From positions 49,491 through 113,490 of the forward strand of contig CAJFTO010000003.1 in the NCBI GenBank assembly GCA_904419955.1: a stretch of 64,000 nucleotides of DNA. Direction: 5' to 3'. A model generated the notes under the pieces. That model saw only the letters and a list, made by a program, of their open reading frames with translations, did not search any database and was not told the origin of the DNA. Positions 50,054-59,050 of this stretch are shown one piece after another; the stretch's first letter is position 1; the number at the start of each line of letters is the position of its first letter. A program made the translations under genes and the position numbers. This stretch comes from Candidatus Roslinia caecavium. GTDB taxonomy: Bacteria; Bacillota; Clostridia; Monoglobales; Monoglobaceae.

Positions 50054-53000
50054 TTAAATTAAACCATATATTACTTTCGCGGCCTGAGCTCTCTCTGCTA
50101 CGCCCGTCGGGTCGAGCATTCCGTCTCCCACGCCGTTTATTATTCCTGCACAATACATTTCTTTTACCGCTTCTACTGCATAATCAGCTATATCATTCTG
50201 GTCAATAAAATCGGTATATTCCTTTACTTTATCTACAGTTACTCCAAACGTATTAAGCGTCCTGTACGACATAACCATCATATCCTGACGCGAGATAGGA
50301 TCGTTAACTCCAAACGTGCCGTCGCCGTTACCTTGTACTATACCCAAAGATACCGCCTTGCAGATCTTATCGGTATACCACTCGTTGTCGGCTACGTCGC
50401 TGAACTCCGACGCCTCTTCGCCGCTTGCAGTCACGTCCTGTCCGAACGCTCTCATCAGCATGGTTACAAACTCGGCGCGCGTTACCTGGTCTGCCGGCGC
50501 AAACTGCCCGTTTCCAATTCCGGTTACTATGCCTTTTTCAGCCAGAGATTTAACGGCTTCAACAGCCCATTCGTATCCGACCATGTCGGTAAATTCTGTA
50601 GTAGCCGCCGGAGTAGCTTCAGGCGTTGCTGTAGCTTCAGGATCTGCCGTAACCTCGGGAGCCGGCGATGCAGTAGCAGTTGTATCGCCTCCGCCGCCGT
50701 TACCGCCGCCGTTACCGCCGCCGTTACCACCGCCGGTTCCGCCTCCGCCTGCAATTGTGGGCGGTACCGGTGTTATCGGGGTATCGCTAGTACCGTCGCC
50801 GACAAACGCTCTGATCGACGCTACGTTTACCCATGAATAACCGTCGTTACGGGACTTGATCTCAATCTTACCTATATTGTACGGTTCCTCAACATCTTCG
50901 CTGAACGTACCTACCTGGTATATCAGCTCGTCGTCTTTATATACCTGAACGTTGTTATTAAGCGGATCTATGACCAATCTAACGGTTATAAAATCTGCGC
51001 TGCCTTTCTCATAATACCAGATACCATGCAAGGTCTTATCCGTATCCTCCTGTTTGGAGAACTTAGCGTCGCCGTATACTGACGTATATCTGTACGTCGA
51101 GCTTGAATATCCTGTTCCGCTCGGCAATACCGCGTTACTATTTCCTGCGCCCTTGACCGTCGTTCCGGATTTATACGTCGAGATCGGAGTCGAATTATAC
51201 TCGAAGCTGCCAGTCTCTACCGTTCCGTCGTATCTGCCGTTATTTTCGCTGATCGGCGTGGACGAACTGTTAAAGAACAATGAGAACACGTTATCCCACA
51301 ATGCTGATATCGTCGAATCCTTCTCATCGTTCATTATTGAATCCTTAAAGAAGTTCAACTGGACTGTGTTGTGCTCGTCGGATCCGTCTCCGTCTACGTC
51401 CTCCTGTCTGTTAAGCGCGTCAGTCTGCTTCTGATACAGCACTTTAAGCTTGACTTCAAACGTAAACTTCTCCTCCTGCGTTACCGGAAGTTTAAGATGA
51501 GTGTTTACGCCGTGCGAGTTTGTCTCGTCGAGTAACTGCAGAACCCATTCTCCCGTATCCGGATCTTTCTGCATAGAACCCTTACCGCCAAGATCGTAAA
51601 TATACTCGTTTTGCATATACGATTCTCTCTCTTCGGCCGTCATATCATTAAACGTATAATTAAAGATCGTACCCGAAGGAACTACCTCTATCTCGTCCGA
51701 TGCAGTCTGACCGTTTTTATTAACGGCTACTACAATAAAGTAGTACGGGATATTATTTTCAAGTTCCGTTACGATTTGGCTGTCTGTTCTTACATCAAGC
51801 CCCGAAACGTTATACGCATAAGCATCTATATCGCCGCCATGCGATGTGGTGTCATAATAAATGCTATAGCTCTCGTCCGTCGCAACGTCGCCGGTCCAGT
51901 TAAGCCTTACCTGATTTACATACGGCACCGTATTGGTGATTATCGGCTTCGAAGGAAGAATATCAGCCGCTCCCTCCGGGGCCTCCGTAGTTGTAAACGT
52001 CATACTTTTCTCCGTACTGTTCCCATTCGCATTATACTCAGCAACAGTCGTATTAGAGTTCTCGTCCACAGCCGTTACCTTATAATAATATGTAGTGTTA
52101 GGCTCGAGATCTACCAAGGTTATAGCGTGATACGTGTGATAGTAATCTGTCGAGCTGTCGTATTGCAGAGCCTCGCTGTTTGTATAGACGCCCGGCTCTG
52201 TTCCGTATTCTATTACGCAAGTCGTCCTGTAGTCTGTGTTCCAATATACCTGCGCCGTAGAGTAACCAAGATTGTTGACCTTGAAGTTTTCTACCGTAGC
52301 CGGCGTGTCGTCGGTCGCAAGCGGCTGATCGCCCGCCATAAACGCTAAGAAATCTTCAATATAAGTGTATCCTGTCTCTTCGTCTATCAGGTTAGCGCAG
52401 AACTGCTTCTTGTTCCAGCCTTTATACTCTTTATACCAATCCGCTATACCGTCGCCCATGCTGTCCCAAACGATCTCGGTGGACATATACGCTTTCCACT
52501 CTTCTTCGCTCGCGTCCTCAGCCGGTTCCGGATAATTTGATTTTCTGTACTTATCCATAAACTCTGCAACGTCCGGAAAATCTTCGTATACCCAATCGCT
52601 CGGATACAGATCCGCCACGGTTCTCTTAGATGCGATATACATATCCTCCATCGAGATAAGCGAATATCTTGTCTCATCGTAGTCGCCGTTCGTCGTTGTC
52701 ACTGTGCGGCCAAGCTTATTGTCGTATAATGTATAGATGGTCTCTTGACCTGCCGCGCCTGTATACTCGCCCCACCAATCGCCAACTTCAAAGTTGGTAG
52801 TATATGAATACTTAGACGAGTTATTCTTAACGTCGGTATAATTATCCCAATCGACAGGCTTAGTCTCTCCCGAGCTTGTTCCCGCTCCCTTTAGTACGGG
52901 ACCGTCGCCCTGCCTTACAGTCCATGTTCTCGACGTCTTATACTCGCTGTAGTCGAGACCCGTATGATACTCGAGCTGCTCGAAGAACGGTGTTACCTCT

Positions 53001-56000
53001 TCCTTTGATAACGTCGCTTTCGTCGCCGTGCCGCCTTCGGCCTCCTTCATTATCATTGTATCATAGAGATCTCTTGACGGTTTTGTAGCGCCCATACCGT
53101 TGTTTTCATCAAGCGCGTAATCCATTATACTGCTCTTTGAACCGCTAAGAACCTCGCCGCGCGGAGCCGGGAACGGATACGTCATATACGTGAACGTTGC
53201 GCCCGGAGACGTCTTGTTGTTATTATCGTATGAAACCGGATTCTCATCCCACTCGGTAAGCGTTACGTTACTGAGATCGTAATCCGTACCTGCGGAACCG
53301 TTGGTTTCGCCGAATGTAAGTATTTTCTTGAACTTCGGTCCCGAACTATTCTGAGTAGCAGTCTCCTGCAGGCTCTCGCTGCCGCCTGAGCCGTAGTTGT
53401 CCTCAAAGTAACACATAACGCCGCCCGCGTACTCACGGCCGCGACCCATTCTGTAAGGAGTTCCGTTCGAAAGGCTCGGACCCTTACGAGCGTAGTTACC
53501 GTGAACGTTCATTTTTGAGTTTCTGTTCATCCACTCATAGTTGTATAAGTCGAAACCGTTACCGCAGTTATATAGCAGGTTATTGTACGCGTCTATCCAG
53601 TCCGCGTCTGTAATACGCGGCGAACGCTGCGTACTGTCGCCTACGAAGTTCTTAACAAACGAGACCTTCTTAGCGCCCTCGTTGATCATTCCTATATAAG
53701 CGTGCCCGCCCTTCTCATGAGGCGAGTTCTGCAACAACGACTTTCCGAATATTGTATTCGACAACGTTATATATTCGCCGGTCGCACGGAAAGCCATGTC
53801 GATCGCCCATTGAAGCGAACAGTGGTCTATAATTACGTTTGTAGAGTTACCGATACTGAGCGGATCGGACTGATACAGCTCGTTGTCAGCCTTAACGTCG
53901 CCTATACGAATTTTTATATGTCTGATTATAACGTCGTGCGCAGCGCTTACGGTGAGACCGTATCCCTTGAGCGTAATACCAGGATAAGGCGCAGTCTGAC
54001 CGGCTACGGTTACGTTCGAGCATTTCTCGCCCTTGATTGATATCTCACGGCCAAGATCCGACAGATCTATTACGCCGCCAACGTCAAATACGATCGTTCT
54101 CGGTCCCTGAACTTCTTCCAAACCGTATGTAAGAGAACCCGGTCCGTATGAGTTCAGGTTAGTTACATGATAGACCTGACCGCCGCGGCCGCCCTCGGAG
54201 TATGCGCCGTAACCCTCTACGCCCGGATAAGCCTTGAGCGCGTCCTCAGGCTGGATCGTAAGCGCGAAATCCTTTGTAAGCGTTACGGAACCTATGCTAA
54301 GATGCGCGGTAAGAGTTACGTTCGCCGCGTTGGAATTCTTATCGGGTCTGGTTATTACCGCCTGATAACCTTCAGCCTCCGTCGCTACGCCTTCGCTGAC
54401 GTTTCCTTCATCGTCTACCTCTATATCGGATTCGTAATTCTTTTCTATTTTTACATAATCCTCGTCCGACGACGTCCATGTGATCGTCGTGAACTTACTG
54501 CCCTTCTCGGGGAGGTATATGCTCGACTGTCTTATATTGGTCAAGTCTACTCCGCCGATCAAAAGCTTGCTTATATCGTATTGAATTTTCTCCTCGTCCG
54601 TCTCAGGATCTCTCGCCGTAACAAAGACTCTGAACGTTACTTCCTGGCTCGCGCCGCCAAAACTTACTGTTGCCGTAAGATCTATGCCCACGCTGTCTTC
54701 GCCCGCGTAGCTCGGATTTGTCACGGTCGCGTTTCCCTCGGCGTCTATACTTATAACGCTCGGATCGGAAGACGTCCAAGATACAGTCGATCCGTTCTCG
54801 CCGGCAGTCTGAAGCTTAAACGCCGAACCGACGTTATCCGTATCCAAATCTGCCGGAAGCGCTACCTGCGCTGCGTCGGCCGCGACTTTTTCAGCGTCGG
54901 TAGTCGGCGCGTTCTCCGGTACGGTCAATACAAACGACTTAGTAGCCGCCGCGTTTCCTTTTGAAAGCGACGCCGTTATCCTTACCGTATACGACCCCGC
55001 TCCGGTATACGCCGGTCTCGTCACCGTAACGTTACCGTTTGCGTCGATGGAAACAATATCCGTATTGTCGGACGACCATGTTATTGCAGAGCCGTTGCTT
55101 CCCATAACCGGCATGGTAAAGTTTTCGGTAACGTTATTTGCATCCACTCCGCTCGGCAGAGCGAGCTGATCTTTGTCCTGACCGACGCTCACCATCTCGC
55201 CTCTGAAATCATTGTTATCGACAAGCTTAACATTATCGACAAGCAAAGTTCCAAGCGACTTGACGTCGTTCATAACCTCGAAACCTACGCCGTATATCTC
55301 TGCCGGATCTCCAAGATTATCAGTATTCAAAGCCAGGTTCGAACTTCTTCTCTTCTCGGTTCCGTCAGGATTATATACTACTAGTGTATAAGTTCCTGCG
55401 TTAGTATCGACGATCACCTTAAAGGTGTACCACTCGTTGCTGCTCATGTAATATTTGGAATCTTTATCGTCCTTAGAGGCGCCGTCCCAGTTCTGTATAC
55501 CCTGACCTTCAATTGTAGTCGTGGTCGGGTCTACCGACTCGCCGCCGTTATCCCAGAAATACGAACGGGTGACAAAATCGACGACCGGCGGATCCAGAAG
55601 TTCTACGCCGTCCGCGCCAAACAGATATATACCCATTCTTCCCGCCTTGGTTACCTTAAGATCTGCCGAGACCTCAAAGTTTCCGTATTCAGCGGTATCC
55701 GGGAAAACGTATTGAGCAAGCAACGTGTCGTCGCCCGCCGCAAACGATCCGTTAGAAGCTCCGTTAAGGTTCTTCTGAAGCTGCAACACCTTACCTCTCT
55801 CGGGATCCTCGGCTATCTGAATCGTACTTGTGCTCTGATTACCGCTCTTACTCGAGATGGCAAAATCCCAACCGTCCACTTCGGTCGCGCCTACCGTCTG
55901 ATCTTCAAAATCGATATTAAATACCGTAGCCAGGCTCTCGTCCGCCAAATGCACGTCCTCGTCGATCGCGTAGAACTCGGTCACCGAGCTGCTGTTGTCC

Positions 56001-56284
56001 ACCAACGCGCCCGACACCTCGCTGTCTTCCGTCTCGGTCATTACGTCCGCGTCCAATATAGTAGAACCGTAATCGTCCGGCAAATCGACCATATTGCCTT
56101 CCGAGTCGATCGCGTAATTCAAGTCCGTCTCGTTGCTCTCTTCAGCGGAACTCTGCGCCTCCGACGATACTTCCGCGCCGGCGGTCGCATCTCCTTCCGC
56201 AAACACATAGCTCGGAGCAACTTGAAGAACGAACATTAATGCGATCAAAGCGGACACGATTGCCCTTGCCTTTCCTTTAAGCAT
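50054..56284 (-). CDS. Giant SLH-anchored multidomain pectate lyase
   Basis: 2,076 residues. Order: signal peptide (1-29); acidic linker; concanavalin-like module (about 125-360); three Ig-like repeats (about 375-670, with ITWSSDNTDIVSIDANGNVTV and VSWTSSDPSVISIDAEGNATV); PL1 pectate-lyase beta-helix (about 680-1130: AYPGVEGYGAYSEGGRGGQV, VAGQTAPYPGITL, VIIDHCSLQWAIDM, RSPRITDADW); two fibronectin type III modules (about 1330-1530); a second carbohydrate-binding-like module (about 1535-1835); a Gly/Asn linker; and three SLH repeats to the end (about 1893-2076). It would degrade pectin while fixed to the cell wall. AAGGGGG is six bases before the ATG. It is first in a two-gene operon with a strong promoter. 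Confidence 0.9.
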   Translation of the reverse strand: MLKGKARAIVSALIALMFVLQVAPSYVFAEGDATAGAEVSSEAQSSAEESNETDLNYAIDSEGNMVDLPDDYGSTILDADVMTETEDSEVSGALVDNSSSVTEFYAIDEDVHLADESLATVFNIDFEDQTVGATEVDGWDFAISSKSGNQSTSTIQIAEDPERGKVLQLQKNLNGASNGSFAAGDDTLLAQYVFPDTAEYGNFEVSADLKVTKAGRMGIYLFGADGVELLDPPVVDFVTRSYFWDNGGESVDPTTTTIEGQGIQNWDGASKDDKDSKYYMSSNEWYTFKVIVDTNAGTYTLVVYNPDGTEKRRSSNLALNTDNLGDPAEIYGVGFEVMNDVKSLGTLLVDNVKLVDNNDFRGEMVSVGQDKDQLALPSGVDANNVTENFTMPVMGSNGSAITWSSDNTDIVSIDANGNVTVTRPAYTGAGSYTVRITASLSKGNAAATKSFVLTVPENAPTTDAEKVAADAAQVALPADLDTDNVGSAFKLQTAGENGSTVSWTSSDPSVISIDAEGNATVTNPSYAGEDSVGIDLTATVSFGGASQEVTFRVFVTARDPETDEEKIQYDISKLLIGGVDLTNIRQSSIYLPEKGSKFTTITWTSSDEDYVKIEKNYESDIEVDDEGNVSEGVATEAEGYQAVITRPDKNSNAANVTLTAHLSIGSVTLTKDFALTIQPEDALKAYPGVEGYGAYSEGGRGGQVYHVTNLNSYGPGSLTYGLEEVQGPRTIVFDVGGVIDLSDLGREISIKGEKCSNVTVAGQTAPYPGITLKGYGLTVSAAHDVIIRHIKIRIGDVKADNELYQSDPLSIGNSTNVIIDHCSLQWAIDMAFRATGEYITLSNTIFGKSLLQNSPHEKGGHAYIGMINEGAKKVSFVKNFVGDSTQRSPRITDADWIDAYNNLLYNCGNGFDLYNYEWMNRNSKMNVHGNYARKGPSLSNGTPYRMGRGREYAGGVMCYFEDNYGSGGSESLQETATQNSSGPKFKKILTFGETNGSAGTDYDLSNVTLTEWDENPVSYDNNNKTSPGATFTYMTYPFPAPRGEVLSGSKSSIMDYALDENNGMGATKPSRDLYDTMIMKEAEGGTATKATLSKEEVTPFFEQLEYHTGLDYSEYKTSRTWTVRQGDGPVLKGAGTSSGETKPVDWDNYTDVKNNSSKYSYTTNFEVGDWWGEYTGAAGQETIYTLYDNKLGRTVTTTNGDYDETRYSLISMEDMYIASKRTVADLYPSDWVYEDFPDVAEFMDKYRKSNYPEPAEDASEEEWKAYMSTEIVWDSMGDGIADWYKEYKGWNKKQFCANLIDEETGYTYIEDFLAFMAGDQPLATDDTPATVENFKVNNLGYSTAQVYWNTDYRTTCVIEYGTEPGVYTNSEALQYDSSTDYYHTYHAITLVDLEPNTTYYYKVTAVDENSNTTVAEYNANGNSTEKSMTFTTTEAPEGAADILPSKPIITNTVPYVNQVRLNWTGDVATDESYSIYYDTTSHGGDIDAYAYNVSGLDVRTDSQIVTELENNIPYYFIVVAVNKNGQTASDEIEVVPSGTIFNYTFNDMTAEERESYMQNEYIYDLGGKGSMQKDPDTGEWVLQLLDETNSHGVNTHLKLPVTQEEKFTFEVKLKVLYQKQTDALNRQEDVDGDGSDEHNTVQLNFFKDSIMNDEKDSTISALWDNVFSLFFNSSSTPISENNGRYDGTVETGSFEYNSTPISTYKSGTTVKGAGNSNAVLPSGTGYSSSTYRYTSVYGDAKFSKQEDTDKTLHGIWYYEKGSADFITVRLVIDPLNNNVQVYKDDELIYQVGTFSEDVEEPYNIGKIEIKSRNDGYSWVNVASIRAFVGDGTSDTPITPVPPTIAGGGGTGGGNGGGNGGGNGGGGDTTATASPAPEVTADPEATATPEATPAATTEFTDMVGYEWAVEAVKSLAEKGIVTGIGNGQFAPADQVTRAEFVTMLMRAFGQDVTASGEEASEFSDVADNEWYTDKICKAVSLGIVQGNGDGTFGVNDPISRQDMMVMSYRTLNTFGVTVDKVKEYTDFIDQNDIADYAVEAVKEMYCAGIINGVGDGMLDPTGVAERAQAAKVIYGLI

Positions 56285-56417
56285 TAAAATTCCCCCTTAA
56301 TATTCTTAGTTTTCAAGTTGATATTATGATAAATTTAATTTTTAACTATAGCTATTACGTCTTAATCTATTAATGTCGATTATCATATTGAACAAATTCC
56401 CTAATTCTACACACTTC

Positions 56418-56446
56418 ATTATAATGCATTTCTAACATAAAGTCAA
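56418..56446 (-). promoter_or_regulatory. Promoter of the SLH pectate lyase operon
   Basis: Minus-strand TTGACT (56441-56446), 17 bases, perfect TATAAT (56418-56423). It predicts a leader of about 127 bases. No further element was seen between this and sigG except the sigG terminator. Confidence 0.8.
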
Positions 56447-56604
56447 TGAAACATTTAACTAAACACAAATTCCCCACAAGATATACAGTTATTTTGGCGT
56501 AAATTTTATACATACCGATTATTTTATGCCGTTTTACTAGGCTTAATTTATAGTTGACTCAAAGTCAAATTTACACTTTCTTAGCTATAGCGATTCTTAG
56601 GACG

Positions 56605-56633
56605 AAAAAACGCGTTCCTAGCTATGGAACGCG
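56605..56633 (-). terminator. Terminator of sigG
   Basis: CGCGTTCC (56611-56618) pairs with GGAACGCG (56626-56633); on the minus strand a six-T run follows. Confidence 0.85.
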
Positions 56634-56655
56634 CGTGAAGTTCAGTTATATATCC

Positions 56656-57435
56656 TTATGGAGCCAAATTTTTCTTCATATGATTAAGAGCGTTTTTTTC
56701 CAGTCTCGAGACCTGCGCCTGGGATATGCCTATCTCGCCCGCCACCTCGGTTTGGGTCTTGCCCTCGAAGAATCTGAGGTTGATAATATGTCTTTCTCTC
56801 TCTCCAAGCCGGTTTATCGCCTCTTTAAGAGAAAGGTTTTCTATCCATGATTCGTCGATATTTTTCTCGTCCTTTACCTGATCCATCACAAATATGGCGT
56901 CGCTCCCGTCGTGATACACCGGTTCGTGCAGCGAGACCGGCTCGGTGATCGCGTCGAGAGCCATGGAAATCTCATGCGGCTTCACGCCGAGCTCGGAGGC
57001 TATCTGCGCGATCGTTGGCTCGCGGCCGCTCGCGTTGGTCAGTCTCTCCTTAGCCGCGAGCGCCTTATAGGCTATATCTCTTACCGACCTGCTCACTCTT
57101 ATAGAATTATTATCCCTGAGATACCTCCTTATCTCGCCTATTATCATAGGCACCGCGTAGGTCGAGAATTTAACGTTATGCGCCGTGTCGAAGTTTTCGA
57201 CCGCCTTTATAAGACCAATGCAACCTATCTGGAACAGGTCGTCCACATTCTCTCCCCTGTTGTTGAATCTCCTTATCACGCTGAGCACAAGCCTTAGATT
57301 ACCGTATATAAACTTCTGCCGCGCCTCCTTATCGCCGTTCTTTACCCTCTCCAAAAGATCGGTCTTCTCTTCCTCGCTCAGGATAGGCAACCTCGACGTA
57401 TTGACCCCACATATTTCAACCTTGCTGTTTCTCAT
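56656..57435 (-). CDS. sigG: RNA polymerase sporulation sigma factor SigG
   Basis: SigG directs late forespore gene expression. The 259-residue protein has the SigG-specific N-terminus KVEICGVNTSRLP, region 2 (GNLRLVLSVIRRFNNRGENVDDLFQIGCIGL, read in parts as LRLVLSVIRRFNNRGE and DDLFQIGCIGL), KFSTYAVPMIIGEIRRYLRD, region 3, and region 4 with EVAGEIGISQAQVSRLEK. The N-terminal motif separates it from SigF. AAGGAG lies about ten bases before the ATG. spoIIGA and sigE, the usual neighbours, are not next to it, and no convincing forespore promoter was found. Confidence 0.95.
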   Translation of the reverse strand: MRNSKVEICGVNTSRLPILSEEEKTDLLERVKNGDKEARQKFIYGNLRLVLSVIRRFNNRGENVDDLFQIGCIGLIKAVENFDTAHNVKFSTYAVPMIIGEIRRYLRDNNSIRVSRSVRDIAYKALAAKERLTNASGREPTIAQIASELGVKPHEISMALDAITEPVSLHEPVYHDGSDAIFVMDQVKDEKNIDESWIENLSLKEAINRLGERERHIINLRFFEGKTQTEVAGEIGISQAQVSRLEKNALNHMKKNLAP

Positions 57436-57572
57436 ATGCTTTTATACTCCTTATGCTTTGTCATAAATAAAGTATTTGCATACCTGATAAATTTATACAG
57501 CGAGAGCGGATACAAATTTTACCTAAAATCTATCCCGCATTTTAAATCAGACTTTAAATTTAAAAAGCTATA

Positions 57573-57607
57573 TGGTATAATTTTATTGTCAGCCGCCGTT
57601 TGCGGCT
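57573..57607 (+). promoter_or_regulatory. Extended -10 promoter and leader hairpin before the aldo/keto reductase
   Basis: TGGTATAAT (57573-57581) is an extended -10 with no good -35. A six-bp hairpin, AGCCGC with GCGGCT, follows at 57591-57607 within the predicted leader. Confidence 0.45.
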
Positions 57608-57672
57608 TGAATTAAAATATATGATTGTACATCATACTGCTAAAATTGGATAAAATACTAAGGAGGCGCGAT

Positions 57673-58800
57673 ATGCGATACAGAAAATTCGGACAAACAG
57701 GCGCCGAGGTATCGGCTCTGGGACTCGGATGTATGAGATTCCCCACGATACAGGACGGTGAAAAGCGGAAGATCGACGAAAAACAGGCGTTTGAGATGAT
57801 AAAATACGCCTATGAAAACGGCGTCAATTACTACGATACGGCTTACACATACCACGACGGCGAAAGCGAAACGTTTTTGGGCGAAGCTTTAACTCGGCTC
57901 GGCGTAAGAGATAAAGTATATATCGCCGATAAATCGCCGCTCTGGCTGGTGAATTCGCCCGAAGACTTCGACAGAATCTTCAACGAACAGCTAAGTCGGC
58001 TCCAAACCGACTATATCGACTTTTATCTCCTGCACAGCATGTGCAAGGATTACTGGGATAAAACGAAGAAATTCAACATACTTGAAAAATGCGAGCGTCT
58101 CAAAAGCGAGGGAAAGATCAAACATTTCGGCTTCTCGTTTCACGACGAGTTCGACGTTTTTAAGGAGATCATAGACTCGTATGATAAATGGGAATTCTGC
58201 CAGATACAATTCAACTACGCCGACGCCAAGATCCAAGCCGGACTTAAAGGGCTTGAATACGCGGCCGGTAAAGGTCTCGGCGTCGTAGTAATGGAACCGA
58301 TCAAAGGCGGCAAGCTCGCGGATCCCGCGGCGCATATAAAAGAAGCGCTGGGCGACGCAAGGACTCCTGTCGAAAGCGCGCTCGATTTTGTCTGGAACTA
58401 CGAAGAGGTCTCGCTCCTACTCAGCGGAATGAGCAGTATGGATCAGCTAAAAGAAAATATCCGGCTTGCAGATAAATCGACGCCAGGCTTGCTTACCGAA
58501 GCGGAGCAAAGCGCGATAATGAAAGCGGGCGAGCTTTTCAACAGCGCTACTCTCGTCCAATGCACGGGCTGCAGATACTGTATGCCCTGCCCCGGCGGAC
58601 TGGATATACCCAAAATATTCTCTATATACAACAAGACCGGACTCGAGTACAGTTGGGAAAATGAAACTAAAAAGGAATACGACGCCCTGCCCGTCCGCGC
58701 GGATTCATGCCTGACTTGCGGCAAGTGCGAGGACGTTTGCCCGCAAAACCTTCCGATCGTTACCTTGATGGGAGACGTAGACCGCCGCTTTAACGGATAA
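57673..58800 (+). CDS. Aldo/keto reductase with C-terminal 2x[4Fe-4S] ferredoxin domain
   Basis: 375 residues. The N-terminal barrel is a typical aldo/keto reductase: MRYRKFGQTGAEVSALGLG, the catalytic Asp-Tyr in YYDTAYTYHDGESE, Lys in IADKSPLW, and His in DFYLLHSM. The C-terminal 80 residues add two iron-sulfur motifs, CTGCRYCMPCPGGLDIP near residue 298 and CLTCGKCEDVCPQNLPI near 350. This fusion is common in anaerobes, where the substrate is unknown and electrons may come from ferredoxin rather than NADPH. The ATG at 57673 has AAGGAGG six bases upstream; the frame extends 16 codons further without support. Confidence 0.92.
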   Translation: MRYRKFGQTGAEVSALGLGCMRFPTIQDGEKRKIDEKQAFEMIKYAYENGVNYYDTAYTYHDGESETFLGEALTRLGVRDKVYIADKSPLWLVNSPEDFDRIFNEQLSRLQTDYIDFYLLHSMCKDYWDKTKKFNILEKCERLKSEGKIKHFGFSFHDEFDVFKEIIDSYDKWEFCQIQFNYADAKIQAGLKGLEYAAGKGLGVVVMEPIKGGKLADPAAHIKEALGDARTPVESALDFVWNYEEVSLLLSGMSSMDQLKENIRLADKSTPGLLTEAEQSAIMKAGELFNSATLVQCTGCRYCMPCPGGLDIPKIFSIYNKTGLEYSWENETKKEYDALPVRADSCLTCGKCEDVCPQNLPIVTLMGDVDRRFNG

Positions 58801-58904
58801 TATATATAAAGGAAGTAACTCGTGCCAAATTTTGACGCCGCCGCGCTCACATGCGCCGACTTTTGACCTTTTAAGCGGCGCGCGCGATGGCAAAATGTTT
58901 TGTA

Positions 58905-58932
58905 TTGACAATATGATATTATATGCTATAAT
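58905..58932 (+). promoter_or_regulatory. Promoter of the OAH sulfhydrylase-cysK genes
   Basis: Perfect TTGACA (58905-58910), 16 bases, perfect TATAAT (58927-58932). Confidence 0.8.
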
Positions 58933-58964
58933 AAATCATATTCATTAAGTAGGAATTTGCATTT
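58933..58964. promoter_or_regulatory. Imperfect dyad at the transcription start, possible CymR-type operator
   Basis: ATTC (58940-58943) and GAAT (58953-58956) flank nine bases, and outer AAAT/ATTT extend the symmetry. It covers the predicted start site. The GGAATT half resembles the CymR (Rrf2-family) cysteine-regulon box of Firmicutes, and the downstream genes fit. No S-box or T-box features were found; a further hairpin (GGGTTTGG at 58976-58983 with CCGAACCC at 58991-58998) lies in the leader. Confidence 0.4.
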
Positions 58965-59050
58965 GAGTATGGAAAGGGTTTGGGTTTTTGCCGAACCCGC
59001 GAGCGACTTTATATAAGGGCGCATGATTAAAACTATAGACAGAAAGGCTG

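Noticed and set aside
50333..50836. Long plus-strand reading frames opposite the SLH pectate lyase gene
   Set aside because: They mirror the coding strand's biased codons and repetitive linker, have no ribosome-binding sites, and lie inside a well-supported gene.
57436..57530. Sigma-F/sigma-G promoter before sigG
   Set aside because: GTATA-like -35 words occur, but no properly spaced matching -10 element was found.
58801..59050. S-box or T-box upstream of the OAH sulfhydrylase gene
   Set aside because: No S-box core, no T-box sequence and no terminator with T-run were seen; only a dyad and one hairpin.
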